A stretch of DNA of 64,000 nt from Geodermatophilus obscurus (GCF_900143215.1 NZ_FRDM01000003.1:62001-126000); one strand, 5' to 3'. Counted from the stretch's first letter, positions 53,159 to 62,287 are shown. The notes: generated from the sequence alone by a model not told the origin. Program-made: numbers and translations.

Positions 53159-53240
53159 AGAGGCAGTCTCAGATGTGTGGCACGAGTCTCATCCGATCGG
53201 GTGACGCCGTCAAGAGGTGTGCCATAGTGAGCGTTCCGAC

Positions 53241-53252
53241 GCTCAGATGAGC
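53241..53252. promoter_or_regulatory. second operator copy before the SorC-family gene
   Basis: GCTCAGATGAGC matches the first palindrome except for the seventh-position pair and lies 11 bp before the regulator start, overlapping its AGGAGG. Binding there would repress the regulator gene. Confidence 0.7.
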
Positions 53253-53262
53253 AGGAGGGTCC

Positions 53263-54210
53263 ATGGCAGAGGTTGCCGACGGTCCGGCCCGGGTCGTCCT
53301 CACGGCATCCGTCGCACGGCGGTACTACCTCGACGGCCGGTCGAAGGTGGAGATCGCCGAGGAGTTCGGCCTGAGCCGCTTCAAGGTCGCCCGGCTGCTC
53401 GACGCGGCCCGCGCGAGCGGGCTGGTGCGCATCGAGATCCGCCACCAGGGCGAGATCGACGTCGACCTGTCGGCGCGGCTGCAGGACCGGTTCGGGTTGC
53501 AGCACTCCGTCGTCGTCGACACCCCCGACGACGACGCCGACTCGCTGCGTGGACACCTCGGTCGGGCGGCGGCCCGGCTGCTCGCGGAGATCATCACGCC
53601 GCAGGACGTCCTCGGTCTCGCCTGGGCCCGGGCGGTGAGCGCGATGGCCCGGGCGCTGCCGCCGCTGCCCGGGACGCCGGTCGTCCAGCTCACCGGGGCG
53701 CTCTCGCTGCCGGACGGACCCGGCACGTCGGTGGACGTCGTCCGGGAGGTGGCCAGCGCATCGGGCGGCGCGGCGCACGTCTTCTACGCGCCCTTCACGG
53801 TCCCCGACGCGGCCACCGCACGGGCTCTCCGGGGCCAGCCCGAGGTGGCCCGCGCCTTCGCCCAGCTCCCCCTCGTGACGAAGGCCGTGGCCGGGGTCGG
53901 CCTCTGGAAGCCCGGCCAGTCCACCCTGTACGACGCCCTGTCCGAGGACGACCGCACGGCACTGCACCGCCTGGGCGTCTGCGCCGACGTGTCCGGCGTC
54001 TTCCTCTCGGCCGACGGCGAGGCCATCACGACGGAGCTGTCCGAGCGGATGATCGGCATCGACGCCGAGCAGATGCGGGCCATCCCGGAGGTGGTCGTCA
54101 TCCCCTACGGCGCGTCGAAGAGCCCTGCCGTCCGCGCCGCGCTCCGCAGCGGCCTCGTGGATGGCATCGTGACGCACACGGCCCTGGCCCACGCCGTCCT
54201 CGAGGAGTGA
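53263..54210 (+). CDS. SorC family sugar-binding transcriptional regulator
   Basis: A 315-residue regulator with an N-terminal helix-turn-helix (RYYLDGRSKVEIAEEFGLSR, FKVARLLDAARASG) and a C-terminal sugar-binding domain (LGLAWARAVSAMARAL, VVVIPYGASKSPAVRAALRSG). SorC proteins bind a phosphorylated sugar or polyol as inducer. It is divergent from the polyol operon with two matched operators between. ATG at 53263 is preceded by AGGAGG. Confidence 0.92.
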   Translation: MAEVADGPARVVLTASVARRYYLDGRSKVEIAEEFGLSRFKVARLLDAARASGLVRIEIRHQGEIDVDLSARLQDRFGLQHSVVVDTPDDDADSLRGHLGRAAARLLAEIITPQDVLGLAWARAVSAMARALPPLPGTPVVQLTGALSLPDGPGTSVDVVREVASASGGAAHVFYAPFTVPDAATARALRGQPEVARAFAQLPLVTKAVAGVGLWKPGQSTLYDALSEDDRTALHRLGVCADVSGVFLSADGEAITTELSERMIGIDAEQMRAIPEVVVIPYGASKSPAVRAALRSGLVDGIVTHTALAHAVLEE

Positions 54211-54251
54211 GCGCCTGCGCCGACCGGCCGTGGACGACCTGGAGGGGGCCG

Positions 54252-55046
54252 ATGCCGGGCGAGGGCGAACCCGAGGTCCTCCTCCTGGGCGGTACCGCCA
54301 ACCGCGGACAGGTGGTGCGCGTCGGGGACACCGTCCGCCGGCCGCAGCGCGCCACGAGCCCGGCCACCCACGCCCTGCTGCGCCACCTCGCCGACGTCGG
54401 GTTCGCCGGCGCCCCCCGGTTCCTCGGCGTGGACGGGCAGGGGCGGGAGGTCCTCTCCTACGTCGCCGGCACCGCCGTCACGCCGCCCTACCCCGCCTGG
54501 GCCCTCACCGACGAGGCGCTCGGGAGCGTCGCCCACCTGCTCCGCGACTACCACCGGGCGGTCAGCACGTTCGACCCTACGTCGCTCCCCTGGCCGCCCT
54601 CGCCGCCGGCGCGCTTCGCCGGCGAGCTGGTCAGCCACAACGACGTCAACCTGGACAACGTCGTCTTCCGCGACGGACGGGCCGCGGCCCTCATCGACTT
54701 CGACCTCGCCAGCCCGGGCTGCCGCGTCTGGGACGTCGCCTGCGCCGTGCGGCTGTGGGCGCCGCTGCGGCCCGATCGGCTCATCGACGACTCCCGGCGC
54801 GGCCGGGCGCTCGCCCGCCTCCGGCTGTTCGTCGACGGCTACGGGCTCTCGCGCACCGACCGGGAACGCCTGGTGACCGCGGTGCGGCAGAACCACGAGT
54901 GGTCCTACGACATCGTCGGCACCGCGGCGGCGAACGGTCACGCCGGCTTCGCCGACTACTGGACCGGCGGGGCGCGGGAGCGGGCGGAGCGGACCCGGCA
55001 GTGGTACCTCGCCTCCGAGGACCTGCTGCGGACCGCACTCCTGTGA
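54252..55046 (+). CDS. aminoglycoside phosphotransferase (APH) fold kinase
   Basis: A 264-residue kinase-like protein. Brenner motif HNDVNLDNVVFRDG holds the catalytic Asp, and IDFDLASPGCRVWDVA the metal-binding DFD. APH-fold proteins phosphorylate antibiotics, sugars, choline or proteins; the polyol locus next door makes a sugar or polyol substrate possible, but sequence does not say. ATG at 54252 follows GGAGG. Probably cotranscribed with the regulator (41-bp gap). Confidence 0.85.
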   Translation: MPGEGEPEVLLLGGTANRGQVVRVGDTVRRPQRATSPATHALLRHLADVGFAGAPRFLGVDGQGREVLSYVAGTAVTPPYPAWALTDEALGSVAHLLRDYHRAVSTFDPTSLPWPPSPPARFAGELVSHNDVNLDNVVFRDGRAAALIDFDLASPGCRVWDVACAVRLWAPLRPDRLIDDSRRGRALARLRLFVDGYGLSRTDRERLVTAVRQNHEWSYDIVGTAAANGHAGFADYWTGGARERAERTRQWYLASEDLLRTALL

Positions 55047-55095
55047 CGGCCCGGGGCGCGGGATCGCCCCGGCGCTCAGCGACCGGCGGAGCCGC

Positions 55096-56418
55096 TCACT
55101 CGAAGCGCACGGGCTGCCCGGTGGCCTCCAGCACCGACAGCCACAGGTCGCCGAGCGGGTCGACGTGGTTGCGACGGCTGACCGCCAGCGGCATGGGCAT
55201 GTGCACGAACCGCCGCCGCCGCCGCGCGACGATGACCTCGGTGCGCCCGGCCATGGCCGCGTGCACGGCGGCGTGGGCCAGGCGGAGGCAGTAGGCGCTG
55301 TCGAACGGGTTGGCCGGCACGCTGCGGATCGCGTAGCTCGGGTCGAAGTACCGGACGTTGTTCTCCACGCCGTGCGCGTCCAGGTGCGCCACGATCCGCT
55401 TGCGCAGCAGCCGGCCGATGTCACCGAAGCGGATGTTGCCGGAGGCGTCCCGGCCCGGCTCCTCCCCCTCGATGTACTCCTGCCCGGCGCCCTCGGCGAC
55501 GACCACCACGGCGTGCCCGCGCTCCTGCACCCGCCGGCGCAGGTGCTGCAGCAGCCCGCGCTCGCCGTCCAGGGCGAAGGGCACCTCGGGGATGAGGACG
55601 TAGTCGGCGTCGTCCTTGGCCAGCGTCGCGTAGCAGGCGATGAAGCCGGAGTGCCGGCCCATGAGCTTGACCAGGCCGATGCCGCCGGGCGCGGAGCGGG
55701 CCTCGATGCTCGCCGCGTGGATGGACTTGGTCGCCTCGGCCATCGCGGTCTGGAAGCCGAAGCTCTGGTCGATGTAGGGGATGTCGTTGTCGATCGTCTT
55801 CGGGATCCCCACCACGGCGACCTTCAGGCCCCGCTCCCCCACCACGCGGACGACGTCCATGGCCCCGCGGATGGTGCCGTCGCCGCCGATGACGAACAGG
55901 ATGTTGATGTTGAGGCGCTCCAGCGCGTCGACGATCTCCTCCGGGTCCTGCTCTCCACGGGAGGTGCCGAGGATCGTGCCGCCCTCGTCGTCGATGTGCC
56001 TGACGACCTCCGGGGTGAGGTCGACGACGTCCTCCCCGTAGCGGGGGACGAAGCCCCGGTAGCCGTTGCGGAAGCCGACGATGCGCCGCACTCCGTAGTG
56101 CCGGGAGAGCTCGAGCACCAGCCCGCGGATGACGTCGTTCAGGCCGGGACACAGCCCTCCGCAGGTGACGATCCCGACCCGGGTCTTGGCGGGGTCGAAG
56201 TAGATCTGCTTCCGCGGGCCGCCCGGCTCCAGGCTCGGCAGCTGCTCGACGGGGAGGCCCCGGCCACCGGCCATGGAGATGGTGTCGTCGAAGAGGATCC
56301 GGTCCTCCTCGACGACGGAGTGCTGGGTCGTCTCCCGCGCGACGAGCCGTTCGGCGAGCGGGGAGTCGATCCGGCAGGGTCCGAGCGTGCGCACGGCGAG
56401 GTCCTCGTGGCTGACCAT
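55096..56418 (-). CDS. ATP-dependent 6-phosphofructokinase
   Basis: A 440-residue enzyme of the group-II-like ATP PFKs (TP0108 type). It phosphorylates fructose 6-phosphate. GIVTCGGLCPGLNDVIRGL is the nucleotide loop, VIGGDGTIRGA the GGDGT motif (G following GGD selects ATP rather than pyrophosphate), IPKTIDNDIPYIDQS the catalytic loop, LMGRHSGFIA the sugar-binding loop. The N-terminal 75 residues are an extension. ATG at 56418. Monocistronic. Confidence 0.92.
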   Translation of the reverse strand: MVSHEDLAVRTLGPCRIDSPLAERLVARETTQHSVVEEDRILFDDTISMAGGRGLPVEQLPSLEPGGPRKQIYFDPAKTRVGIVTCGGLCPGLNDVIRGLVLELSRHYGVRRIVGFRNGYRGFVPRYGEDVVDLTPEVVRHIDDEGGTILGTSRGEQDPEEIVDALERLNINILFVIGGDGTIRGAMDVVRVVGERGLKVAVVGIPKTIDNDIPYIDQSFGFQTAMAEATKSIHAASIEARSAPGGIGLVKLMGRHSGFIACYATLAKDDADYVLIPEVPFALDGERGLLQHLRRRVQERGHAVVVVAEGAGQEYIEGEEPGRDASGNIRFGDIGRLLRKRIVAHLDAHGVENNVRYFDPSYAIRSVPANPFDSAYCLRLAHAAVHAAMAGRTEVIVARRRRRFVHMPMPLAVSRRNHVDPLGDLWLSVLEATGQPVRFE

Positions 56419-56655
56419 GCCGGGAACGCTGCCACACGCGGAACCCGCATCCTCCCGCGGGGACCGGCCGGACCGCCGCCACCGGGCAGGGCGCGCCGGT
56501 CACCGCGTGCAGGCGGACCGCTCCTGCGCAGCCGCGCCTCCCGGAGCACCCCGGCCAGGGCGGTGCACGCCGGCCGAGCCGTCCCGTCCCACCACGACTC
56601 GTGCAGCGTCCCCGCCGGGTCCACGCTGCCCCTCTGCCTGGTGCCGGACCGGCTC

Positions 56656-57888
56656 CTACCCTCCCGGCGACGTCTCCGCACCGGTCCGCGGGCGCCCCGG
56701 CGGAGGGCGTCGGCCTCCGTTCCCTGCCTCGGGCAGCCCCGCGGTGCTGCGCGCACCGCTCGGCTCGGCGAGGCGGGTGAGCACCGGGCCGGCGACGGCG
56801 AGGACGAGCACGTACCCGGTCGCCAGCGGCCCGAGCTCGGGGACGCCGGCCGTCACCGCGAGCCCGGCGATCACGATCGAGAACTCGCCGCGGGCCACCA
56901 GCGCCGTCCCGGCGCGCAGCCGGCCGGGCCGCGCCACTCCGTCGCGCCCGGCGGCGAACCAGCCGGTGGCGACCTTGGTGCCCGTGGTGACCAGGGCGAG
57001 CAGCAGGACGGCGGGCAGCACGGGCAGCACCGCTCCGGGGTCGGTGGACAGCCCGAAGGCGACGAAGAAGGTCGCCGCGAACAGGTCGCGCAGCGGGCCC
57101 AGGACCGCCCGGGCCCGCTCGGCGAAGGACGCCGGCAGGGCCAGCCCGACCAGGAACGCGCCGACCGCCGCGGACGCCCCCAGCGACTGGGCGAGCCCCG
57201 CGACCAGCAGCGTCAGACCGACCAGGCGCAGCAGCAACTGCTCGTCGTCGGCGGAGGCCAGCAGCCGGCCGAGCCGGTGTCCCTGCCGCTGGGCGGCCAG
57301 CAGCGCCAGCGTGACCGCCCCCACCGCCAGGCCCGCGCCGGCGACAGCGGCCGCCGGCCCCCCGCCGGACAGCGCGACGACGAGCAGCGGCAGGAACAGG
57401 GCCATGGCGAGGTCCTCGAGCACCAGCACCGACAGCACCGCCGGGGTCTCCCGGTTGGCCAGCCGGCCGAGGTCGCCGAGCAGCCTGGCGACGATCCCGG
57501 ACGAGGAGATCCAGGTGACCCCGGCCAGCGCGAGCGCTCCCTGCCAGGGCAGGTCCAGCAGCAGGCCGGCGGCGAAGCCCGGCAGGGCGTTGAGCAGCAG
57601 GTCCACCAGGCCGGACGGACCGTGGTGCCGCAGCGAGACGAACAGCTCGTCCGCGGAGAACTCCAGGCCCAGGGCCAGCAGCAGGAGGACGACGCCGATC
57701 TCCGCGGCCGCCTCGATGAACGGCTCCGAGGTCGCCAGCGGGACGACGCCGCCCTCTCCCAGGGCGAGCGCCGCGACCAGCACGAACGGCACCGAGGACA
57801 GCCCCAGGCGCCGGGCGAGCGAGCCGACCAGGGACAGGCCGGCGAACAGCAGGCCGAGCTCGAGCAACAACTGCGCGACGTGGTCCAC
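56656..57888 (-). CDS. cation:proton antiporter (CPA2, KefB/KhtU type)
   Basis: A 410-residue membrane protein with about twelve helices. VLLLLALGLEFSADEL and GVTWISSSGIVARLLGDLG are the CPA2 core motifs near the ion-binding helices. It lacks a C-terminal RCK domain, which is supplied by the separate gene just upstream (57899-58384). Together they look like KhtTU, a potassium/proton antiporter gated by a cytosolic subunit. The Pro/Gly-rich tail ends it. Confidence 0.88.
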   Translation of the reverse strand: MDHVAQLLLELGLLFAGLSLVGSLARRLGLSSVPFVLVAALALGEGGVVPLATSEPFIEAAAEIGVVLLLLALGLEFSADELFVSLRHHGPSGLVDLLLNALPGFAAGLLLDLPWQGALALAGVTWISSSGIVARLLGDLGRLANRETPAVLSVLVLEDLAMALFLPLLVVALSGGGPAAAVAGAGLAVGAVTLALLAAQRQGHRLGRLLASADDEQLLLRLVGLTLLVAGLAQSLGASAAVGAFLVGLALPASFAERARAVLGPLRDLFAATFFVAFGLSTDPGAVLPVLPAVLLLALVTTGTKVATGWFAAGRDGVARPGRLRAGTALVARGEFSIVIAGLAVTAGVPELGPLATGYVLVLAVAGPVLTRLAEPSGARSTAGLPEAGNGGRRPPPGRPRTGAETSPGG

Positions 57889-57898
57889 CGCCGGTGTC

Positions 57899-58384
57899 CT
57901 ACGCCGGCCCGGCCAGGTGCGCCGCGAGCTCCTGCAGCCCGCTGGCCGAGCCGATCGCGACCAGGACGTCCCCGGCGCGCAGCGTGTCGGCCGGTCCCGG
58001 GGACGGCACGACGTCGGTGTCCCGCACGATCGCGACGACCGAGCAGCCGGTCAGGGTGCGTGCCCGCGTGTCCCCCAGCGGGCGGCCCGCGAACCGGGAG
58101 CCCTCCTGGATCAGGAACCGGCCCGACTCCAGTCCGGGCACCTCCCGGGAGAGGTCGGCGAAGCGCTGGGTCAGCCGGGGAGCGCCGAGCACCTCCGCCA
58201 GGGCGTCGACCTCGTCGGGCTCGAGCCGCAGCACACCGCGCGCCCGGTCGGGGTCGCGCCGGTCGTACACGGCGAGCTCGGCCCCGCCCTCCCGCCGGAC
58301 GACGATCCCCAGCACCTCACCGGCGGAGGTCCGCAGCCGGTAGCGGACGCCGATGCCGGGCAGGAGGGTCTCCTCGAGGTCCAT
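57899..58384 (-). CDS. TrkA-C (RCK-C) domain regulatory subunit, KhtT-like
   Basis: A 161-residue soluble protein. N-terminal 70 residues with PGIGVRYRLRTSAGEVLGIV match KhtT; the C-terminal TrkA-C fold is ESGRFLIQEGSRFAGRPLG and TGCSVVAIVRDTDVV and LRAGDVLVAIG. It gates the antiporter encoded 10 bp downstream. ATG at 58384. Confidence 0.9.
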   Translation of the reverse strand: MDLEETLLPGIGVRYRLRTSAGEVLGIVVRREGGAELAVYDRRDPDRARGVLRLEPDEVDALAEVLGAPRLTQRFADLSREVPGLESGRFLIQEGSRFAGRPLGDTRARTLTGCSVVAIVRDTDVVPSPGPADTLRAGDVLVAIGSASGLQELAAHLAGPA

Positions 58385-58462
58385 GGCCGCATGGTGGCAG
58401 AGCCGTGCCCGGGCTCCACGGCGGATGATGCAGGCCCGCCGTGGGCCCGGTGCGGCGCCTGC

Positions 58463-58975
58463 TCAGCGCTCGGTGCGGTCGGCCGCGGTCCCGGTCCGGA
58501 CGACGGTGACCGGGCAGGGGGCGTGCCGCACGCACTGGTCGCTGACCGAGCCGAGCACCAGGCCGGCGAAGCCGCCCAGGCCCCGGGCGCCGACCACCAG
58601 GAGGTCGGCGCGGGCGGCGGACTCGATGAGGCCGCGGGCCGGGGTCCCGTGGGTGGTGTGGCAGGTGACCGACAACGCCGGGTCCAGCCGCGCCGCGGCC
58701 ACGTGGGCCTCGAGCTCCTCCCGCACCGCTGCCTCGAAGTCCTCCAGCGGAGGGATGTAGCCCGGCTCCAGGGTGGCCGGCTGCGGCGCGGTGGTCAGCT
58801 TCCAGGCGCGCACCACGTGCAACGGGTAGCCGGCGCGGAGGGCCAGACCCGCCGCCCACTGCAGGGCCTCCTGCGCGCACTCCGAACCGTCGTGCCCGAC
58901 CAGCACGCCACCTGCGACGTCCGCCACCCGCGCGACGCCGTCGTCGTCGGACTCCAGGTCCATCAACTCCGTCAT
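58463..58975 (-). CDS. universal stress protein
   Basis: A 170-residue single UspA domain. The ATP-binding loop G-x2-G-x9-G-S is GARGLGGFAGLVLGS, and VLVGHDGSECAQEALQWA opens the domain after an acidic 25-residue leader. A stress protein of dormancy and growth arrest in Actinobacteria. It is 78 bp upstream of the KhtT-like gene on the same strand. Confidence 0.92.
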   Translation of the reverse strand: MTELMDLESDDDGVARVADVAGGVLVGHDGSECAQEALQWAAGLALRAGYPLHVVRAWKLTTAPQPATLEPGYIPPLEDFEAAVREELEAHVAAARLDPALSVTCHTTHGTPARGLIESAARADLLVVGARGLGGFAGLVLGSVSDQCVRHAPCPVTVVRTGTAADRTER

Positions 58976-59291
58976 GGGTCGCAGCGTATGGCGACCGGGG
59001 ACGCCCGTGGCGACCCGGCGGGCCGACCGCGGCCGCGTCGGGCCGCGACCAGCGCTCGGTCGGTCCGGCGTCGGTCAGCGACCCGGACCCCGAGGATCCG
59101 TGGTGGGGGCCGCGCGGCCGTGGTCCCGTGCCGCCTGCCCAGCGGGACCCTCGCTGCGGGATCGGCGGTGGTGCGGTCGCCGTCGCCGTCGCCGTCGCCC
59201 GTCGCCGCCGCTGCGCGACCGCAGGCCGCCCACCCCCGGCTCCGGGGTTGGCGGGCCAATCGTTGGGGAGCCACCGATCTACGCTGGAGCG
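58976..59291. other. 316-bp gene-free region between Usp and the MarR-family gene
   Basis: Contains four tandem GTCGCC units at 59176-59199 and one more at 59201. The divergent promoters are presumed here; no clear -10/-35 was seen. Confidence 0.5.
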
Positions 59292-59810
59292 GTGACGACC
59301 AGCCAGCCGTCCCCGGCCCTCCGCGACCCCGGCGACCCGCTCGCCCTGGAGCACCAGGTGTGCTTCGCGCTGTCGGTAGCGGCGCGCAACGTGGTGGCCG
59401 TCTACCGGCCGGTGCTCGAGCCGCTGGGGCTGACCCATCCGCAGTACCTGGTGATGCTGGCGCTGTGGCAGCACGGGCAGCTGTCGGTCAAAAGGCTCTC
59501 CGGCCTGCTGCACCTGGACCCCGGCACCCTCTCGCCGCTGCTCAAGCGGTTGGAGGCGGCCGGCCTGCTGCGCCGCGAGCGCGACCCGGAGGACCAGCGC
59601 AACCTGGCGCTGGCGCTGACCGAGCGGGGTCGGGCGCTGCGCGCCCGGGCGGAGGAGATCCCCGTCGGCATCGTCGAGCGCCTCGGCATGCCCGTCGAGC
59701 AGCTGACGGCCCTGCACGGGGCGCTGACCCAGGTCATCGCCGCCTCCCAGCAGGCGCTGGCCGACCCCGTCCCCGTCGCGGTCGCCGGCACTCCGACCGG
59801 CGTCGCCTGA
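59292..59810 (+). CDS. MarR family regulator, OhrR-like
   Basis: A 172-residue regulator. LEHQVCFALSVAARNVV, with C24, and YRPVLEPLGLTHPQYLVML are typical of OhrR, in which this Cys is oxidised by organic hydroperoxide and releases DNA. The winged helix follows with LDPGTLSPLLKRLEAAGLL and RERDPEDQRNLALALTERG. GTG at 59292. No ohr gene is adjacent, so the target is unknown. Confidence 0.82.
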   Translation: MTTSQPSPALRDPGDPLALEHQVCFALSVAARNVVAVYRPVLEPLGLTHPQYLVMLALWQHGQLSVKRLSGLLHLDPGTLSPLLKRLEAAGLLRRERDPEDQRNLALALTERGRALRARAEEIPVGIVERLGMPVEQLTALHGALTQVIAASQQALADPVPVAVAGTPTGVA

Positions 59811-59930
59811 CCGCGGTCGGCGACCGGCAGCTGTGGGTCTGGTTACAATTGGTGCCCCAACCCTTGGCGGACTCAGTTTCCGGGGGACCATGGAGGTGTG
59901 AGCCTTCCTCGGCAGGAGCGGACAGCGGTC

Positions 59931-60386
59931 ATGGCAGAACCCGAAGAGCGCGACGCGCCCGCCGCGCCGGTCGTCCGGCCGGCTCCGCACCGGTGGCTCT
60001 GGTACGCCCTCGGCGGCGGACTGCCCGCGCGGCACCGCGGCTGGGTGCTGCACGACACCACGACCACCACCTGGTGGGCCCGGCACATCGCCCGCGTCCT
60101 CGTCCAGATGTCGATCCCGATCGGGCTGGTCATGGTGCTGCTGCCCGCGTCGTGGGAACTGCGCGCGGCCGTCGCCGGCGGGGGGATCTTCCTCGCCCTG
60201 ATCTACTCGCTGGCCTACATGCCCGAGACCACGGAGAACCGGGTCGTCAAGGCCGGATACCCGGCCGGTACCGCCACCGCGCGCCGGGAGCACGCCGCGC
60301 ACCTGCGCGACCTGCGGGACGGCGAGCGCCGGCGGGCCGCCAACGCCCGGCGCGCCGCCCGCTACCGCGACCGCACCGGACGCTGA
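59931..60386 (+). CDS. DUF5313 family membrane protein
   Basis: A 151-residue protein with an N-terminal cytosolic part (PHRWLWYALGGGLPARHRGWV), two helices at about 65-110 and a basic coiled tail (ARREHAAHLRDLRDGERRR). DUF5313 is actinobacterial, function unknown. ATG at 59931 is preferred; AGGAG lies 12 bases upstream, and the in-frame GTG at 59898 has no usable spacing. Confidence 0.78.
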   Translation: MAEPEERDAPAAPVVRPAPHRWLWYALGGGLPARHRGWVLHDTTTTTWWARHIARVLVQMSIPIGLVMVLLPASWELRAAVAGGGIFLALIYSLAYMPETTENRVVKAGYPAGTATARREHAAHLRDLRDGERRRAANARRAARYRDRTGR

Positions 60387-60423
60387 CCGACCCGCCACGG
60401 CCCCCAGCAGCCGGTCGCCCGGA

Positions 60424-61533
60424 TCAGGGCGCCGGGAAGGACCGGTCGCCGAAGAGGATGCGGCGGGCCGCGGCCCGCCCGGGCGGCGTGCGCAGCAGCG
60501 CGAACGCCGCCGCCGCGACGGCGGGCGTGCGCACCTGCGCCAGTCCCCGGCGCAGCGCGAGCCTCCCCCGGAAGCCGGCGCGCAGCGCGGCCCCGTCGTA
60601 GGACGTCAGCGCGTCCGGCCGCCCGGCCCGCAGGGCCGCGTCGAGGACGTCGGCGGCGTGCGCCGACAGCCGCAGGCACGGGTCGAGACCTCCGGCGGTG
60701 AGCGGCGAGACCGCGCCCGCGGCATCGCCGACGAGCAGCCCGCCGGCGCAGCTGATCCGGCGCAGCAGGCCACCGACGGGGATCGGGCCGCCCCGCCGCT
60801 CCACCGCCTCCGGGCGCTGGACGCCCGCCAGTCCGGGTGCCAAGCCGCCGAACCGGTCCAGGGCACGGCGCATGCCGCCGGGGAAGCGCTCGGCGTAGCC
60901 GGCCACACCGACGTGGGCGTGCCGCCCGTCGTTGACGACCCACGCCAGGTACCCGGGGGCGAGCGAGGGGTCGAGCACGCAGTGGAAGGCCGGGGGCTCC
61001 GCGCCGCCGGAGACCTCGAAGACCTCCTCGGCACCGACCAGCAGGTGGTCGTTGCGGTCCAGGCCGAGGTCCCGGGCGACTCTGGACCGGGCGCCGTCGG
61101 CGCCGACGACGAACCGAGCCCGCACGCGCGCTGGTCCGTCCGGACCGGCCAGCAGGAACGAGCCGCCCTGCCGGCCGGCGTAGCGGGTGCCCAGCGCGAT
61201 GCGCACGCCGGCGTCGGCCGCCTCGCGGGCCGCGGCTCCGTACAGCGGCCCCATGTCGCCCACCCGGTACTCGTCGCGCGCACTGACCAGGCTCACCGGG
61301 CGGCGCAGCCCCGGGGGGTAGAGCACCACCCGCCGGATGGGCGGCCCGAGGTGCTCGGGAGGCAGCGGGAAGTCGTCGAGCGTCTTCCGGACGAAGATCC
61401 CCGTGGTGCGGATCGCACCGGTGAGCGTCGACCGCCGTTCGGCCAGCAGCACGTCGTGGCCCCGCCGGGCGAGCAGCGTGGCCGTGTGCAGGCCGGCCAG
61501 CCCGGCGCCCACCACCAGGACGTCGACGGTCAC
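60424..61533 (-). CDS. FAD-dependent oxidoreductase (geranylgeranyl reductase-like)
   Basis: A 369-residue flavoprotein. VDVLVVGAGLAGLHTATLLA is the FAD dinucleotide fold at residues 3-22 and FVVGADGARSRVARDLG the second FAD motif; GGLLVGDAAGAVSPLTAGG the third, GD motif. Geranylgeranyl reductases and squalene epoxidase-like enzymes share this pattern, and membrane lipid or quinone substrates are common. GTG at 61533 overlaps the stop of the XRE regulator gene by four bases. Confidence 0.85.
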   Translation of the reverse strand: MTVDVLVVGAGLAGLHTATLLARRGHDVLLAERRSTLTGAIRTTGIFVRKTLDDFPLPPEHLGPPIRRVVLYPPGLRRPVSLVSARDEYRVGDMGPLYGAAAREAADAGVRIALGTRYAGRQGGSFLLAGPDGPARVRARFVVGADGARSRVARDLGLDRNDHLLVGAEEVFEVSGGAEPPAFHCVLDPSLAPGYLAWVVNDGRHAHVGVAGYAERFPGGMRRALDRFGGLAPGLAGVQRPEAVERRGGPIPVGGLLRRISCAGGLLVGDAAGAVSPLTAGGLDPCLRLSAHAADVLDAALRAGRPDALTSYDGAALRAGFRGRLALRRGLAQVRTPAVAAAAFALLRTPPGRAAARRILFGDRSFPAP

Positions 61534-61775
61534 CGGTGGGCCCCGGGTGCGGCGTGCGGCGTGTCCTGCTGCTCCGGGACCCACTCGAGCAGGTCGCCGG
61601 GCTGGCAGTCCAGCACCTGGCACATGGCCTCCAGCGTGCTGAACCGGACCGCCTTGGCCCGGCCGTTCTTCAGCACCGCGACGTTCGCCGGCGTCAACCC
61701 GACCCGGTCGGCGAACTCCCCCACGCTCATCTTGCGCTTGGCCAGCTCGACGTCGATGCGCACCACGATCGGCAT
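61530..61775 (-). CDS. XRE family transcriptional regulator
   Basis: An 81-residue Cro/CI-type helix-turn-helix protein (KMSVGEFADRVGLTPANVAV, LKNGRAKAVRFSTLEAMCQV, then LDCQPGDLLEW). Such short XRE proteins are partners of DUF2975 membrane proteins. Start ATG at 61775 shares one base with the upstream stop codon. Likely binds the inverted repeat at 62260-62287. Confidence 0.9.
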   Translation of the reverse strand: MPIVVRIDVELAKRKMSVGEFADRVGLTPANVAVLKNGRAKAVRFSTLEAMCQVLDCQPGDLLEWVPEQQDTPHAAPGAHR

Positions 61776-62254
61776 CAGATGACCGCTTCCATGTCCGTCC
61801 GCAGGGTCGTGGCCTGCCGGAGCAGCGCCCGCATCACCACCACGAGCAGCCCCAGCACGGCCACCGCCACCAGCACCAGCAGCAGCACGACCGGCGGACC
61901 GGGGAGGCCCACGCCGACGAGCGACCAGACGAACGTGCCGAAGAGGAGCAGCCACGCGACCGCGATCGCCCCCACGATCGCGTCCACCCAGACCATGGAC
62001 GCCTCGCTGAAGATGCGGTCGTCCTCGACCAGGGTGAGCAGCTTCCACGTGCACACGATCACGACCTGGACGCAGCCCAGCCCCAGGACCGCCACCACGA
62101 GCGTCGGCCACCGCAGGTACGCCAGCTCCGGGGAGTCCTCCGCCATCGCCCCCGACAGCGCCGGCAGGAACAGCACCTGTGCCAGCAGCAGGGCGGCGAA
62201 CGCCAGCGCGAGCAGGATCCGGAGGGGCACTACCACCCGACGTGTCGTCGTCAC
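61775..62254 (-). CDS. DUF2975 family membrane protein
   Basis: A 159-residue protein with four helices (LRILLALAFAALLLAQVLFL, LVVAVLGLGCVQVVIVCTW and two more). The loop LVEDDRIFSEASMVWVDAIV is the DUF2975 signature. It may modulate the XRE regulator encoded next, sensing a membrane state; the pairing is common in Actinobacteria and Firmicutes, with mechanism unknown. Confidence 0.9.
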   Translation of the reverse strand: MTTTRRVVVPLRILLALAFAALLLAQVLFLPALSGAMAEDSPELAYLRWPTLVVAVLGLGCVQVVIVCTWKLLTLVEDDRIFSEASMVWVDAIVGAIAVAWLLLFGTFVWSLVGVGLPGPPVVLLLVLVAVAVLGLLVVVMRALLRQATTLRTDMEAVI

Positions 62255-62259
62255 GCATC

Positions 62260-62287
62260 GACTTTCGGCTACTACCTATCGAAAGTC
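62260..62287. promoter_or_regulatory. inverted repeat upstream of the DUF2975-XRE operon
   Basis: GACTTTCG (62260-62267) and CGAAAGTC (62280-62287) are perfect inverted arms with a 12-nt centre, 6-33 bp before the DUF2975 start. On the minus strand TTGACT (a -35-like box) overlaps the distal arm. A likely operator for the XRE regulator. Confidence 0.65.
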
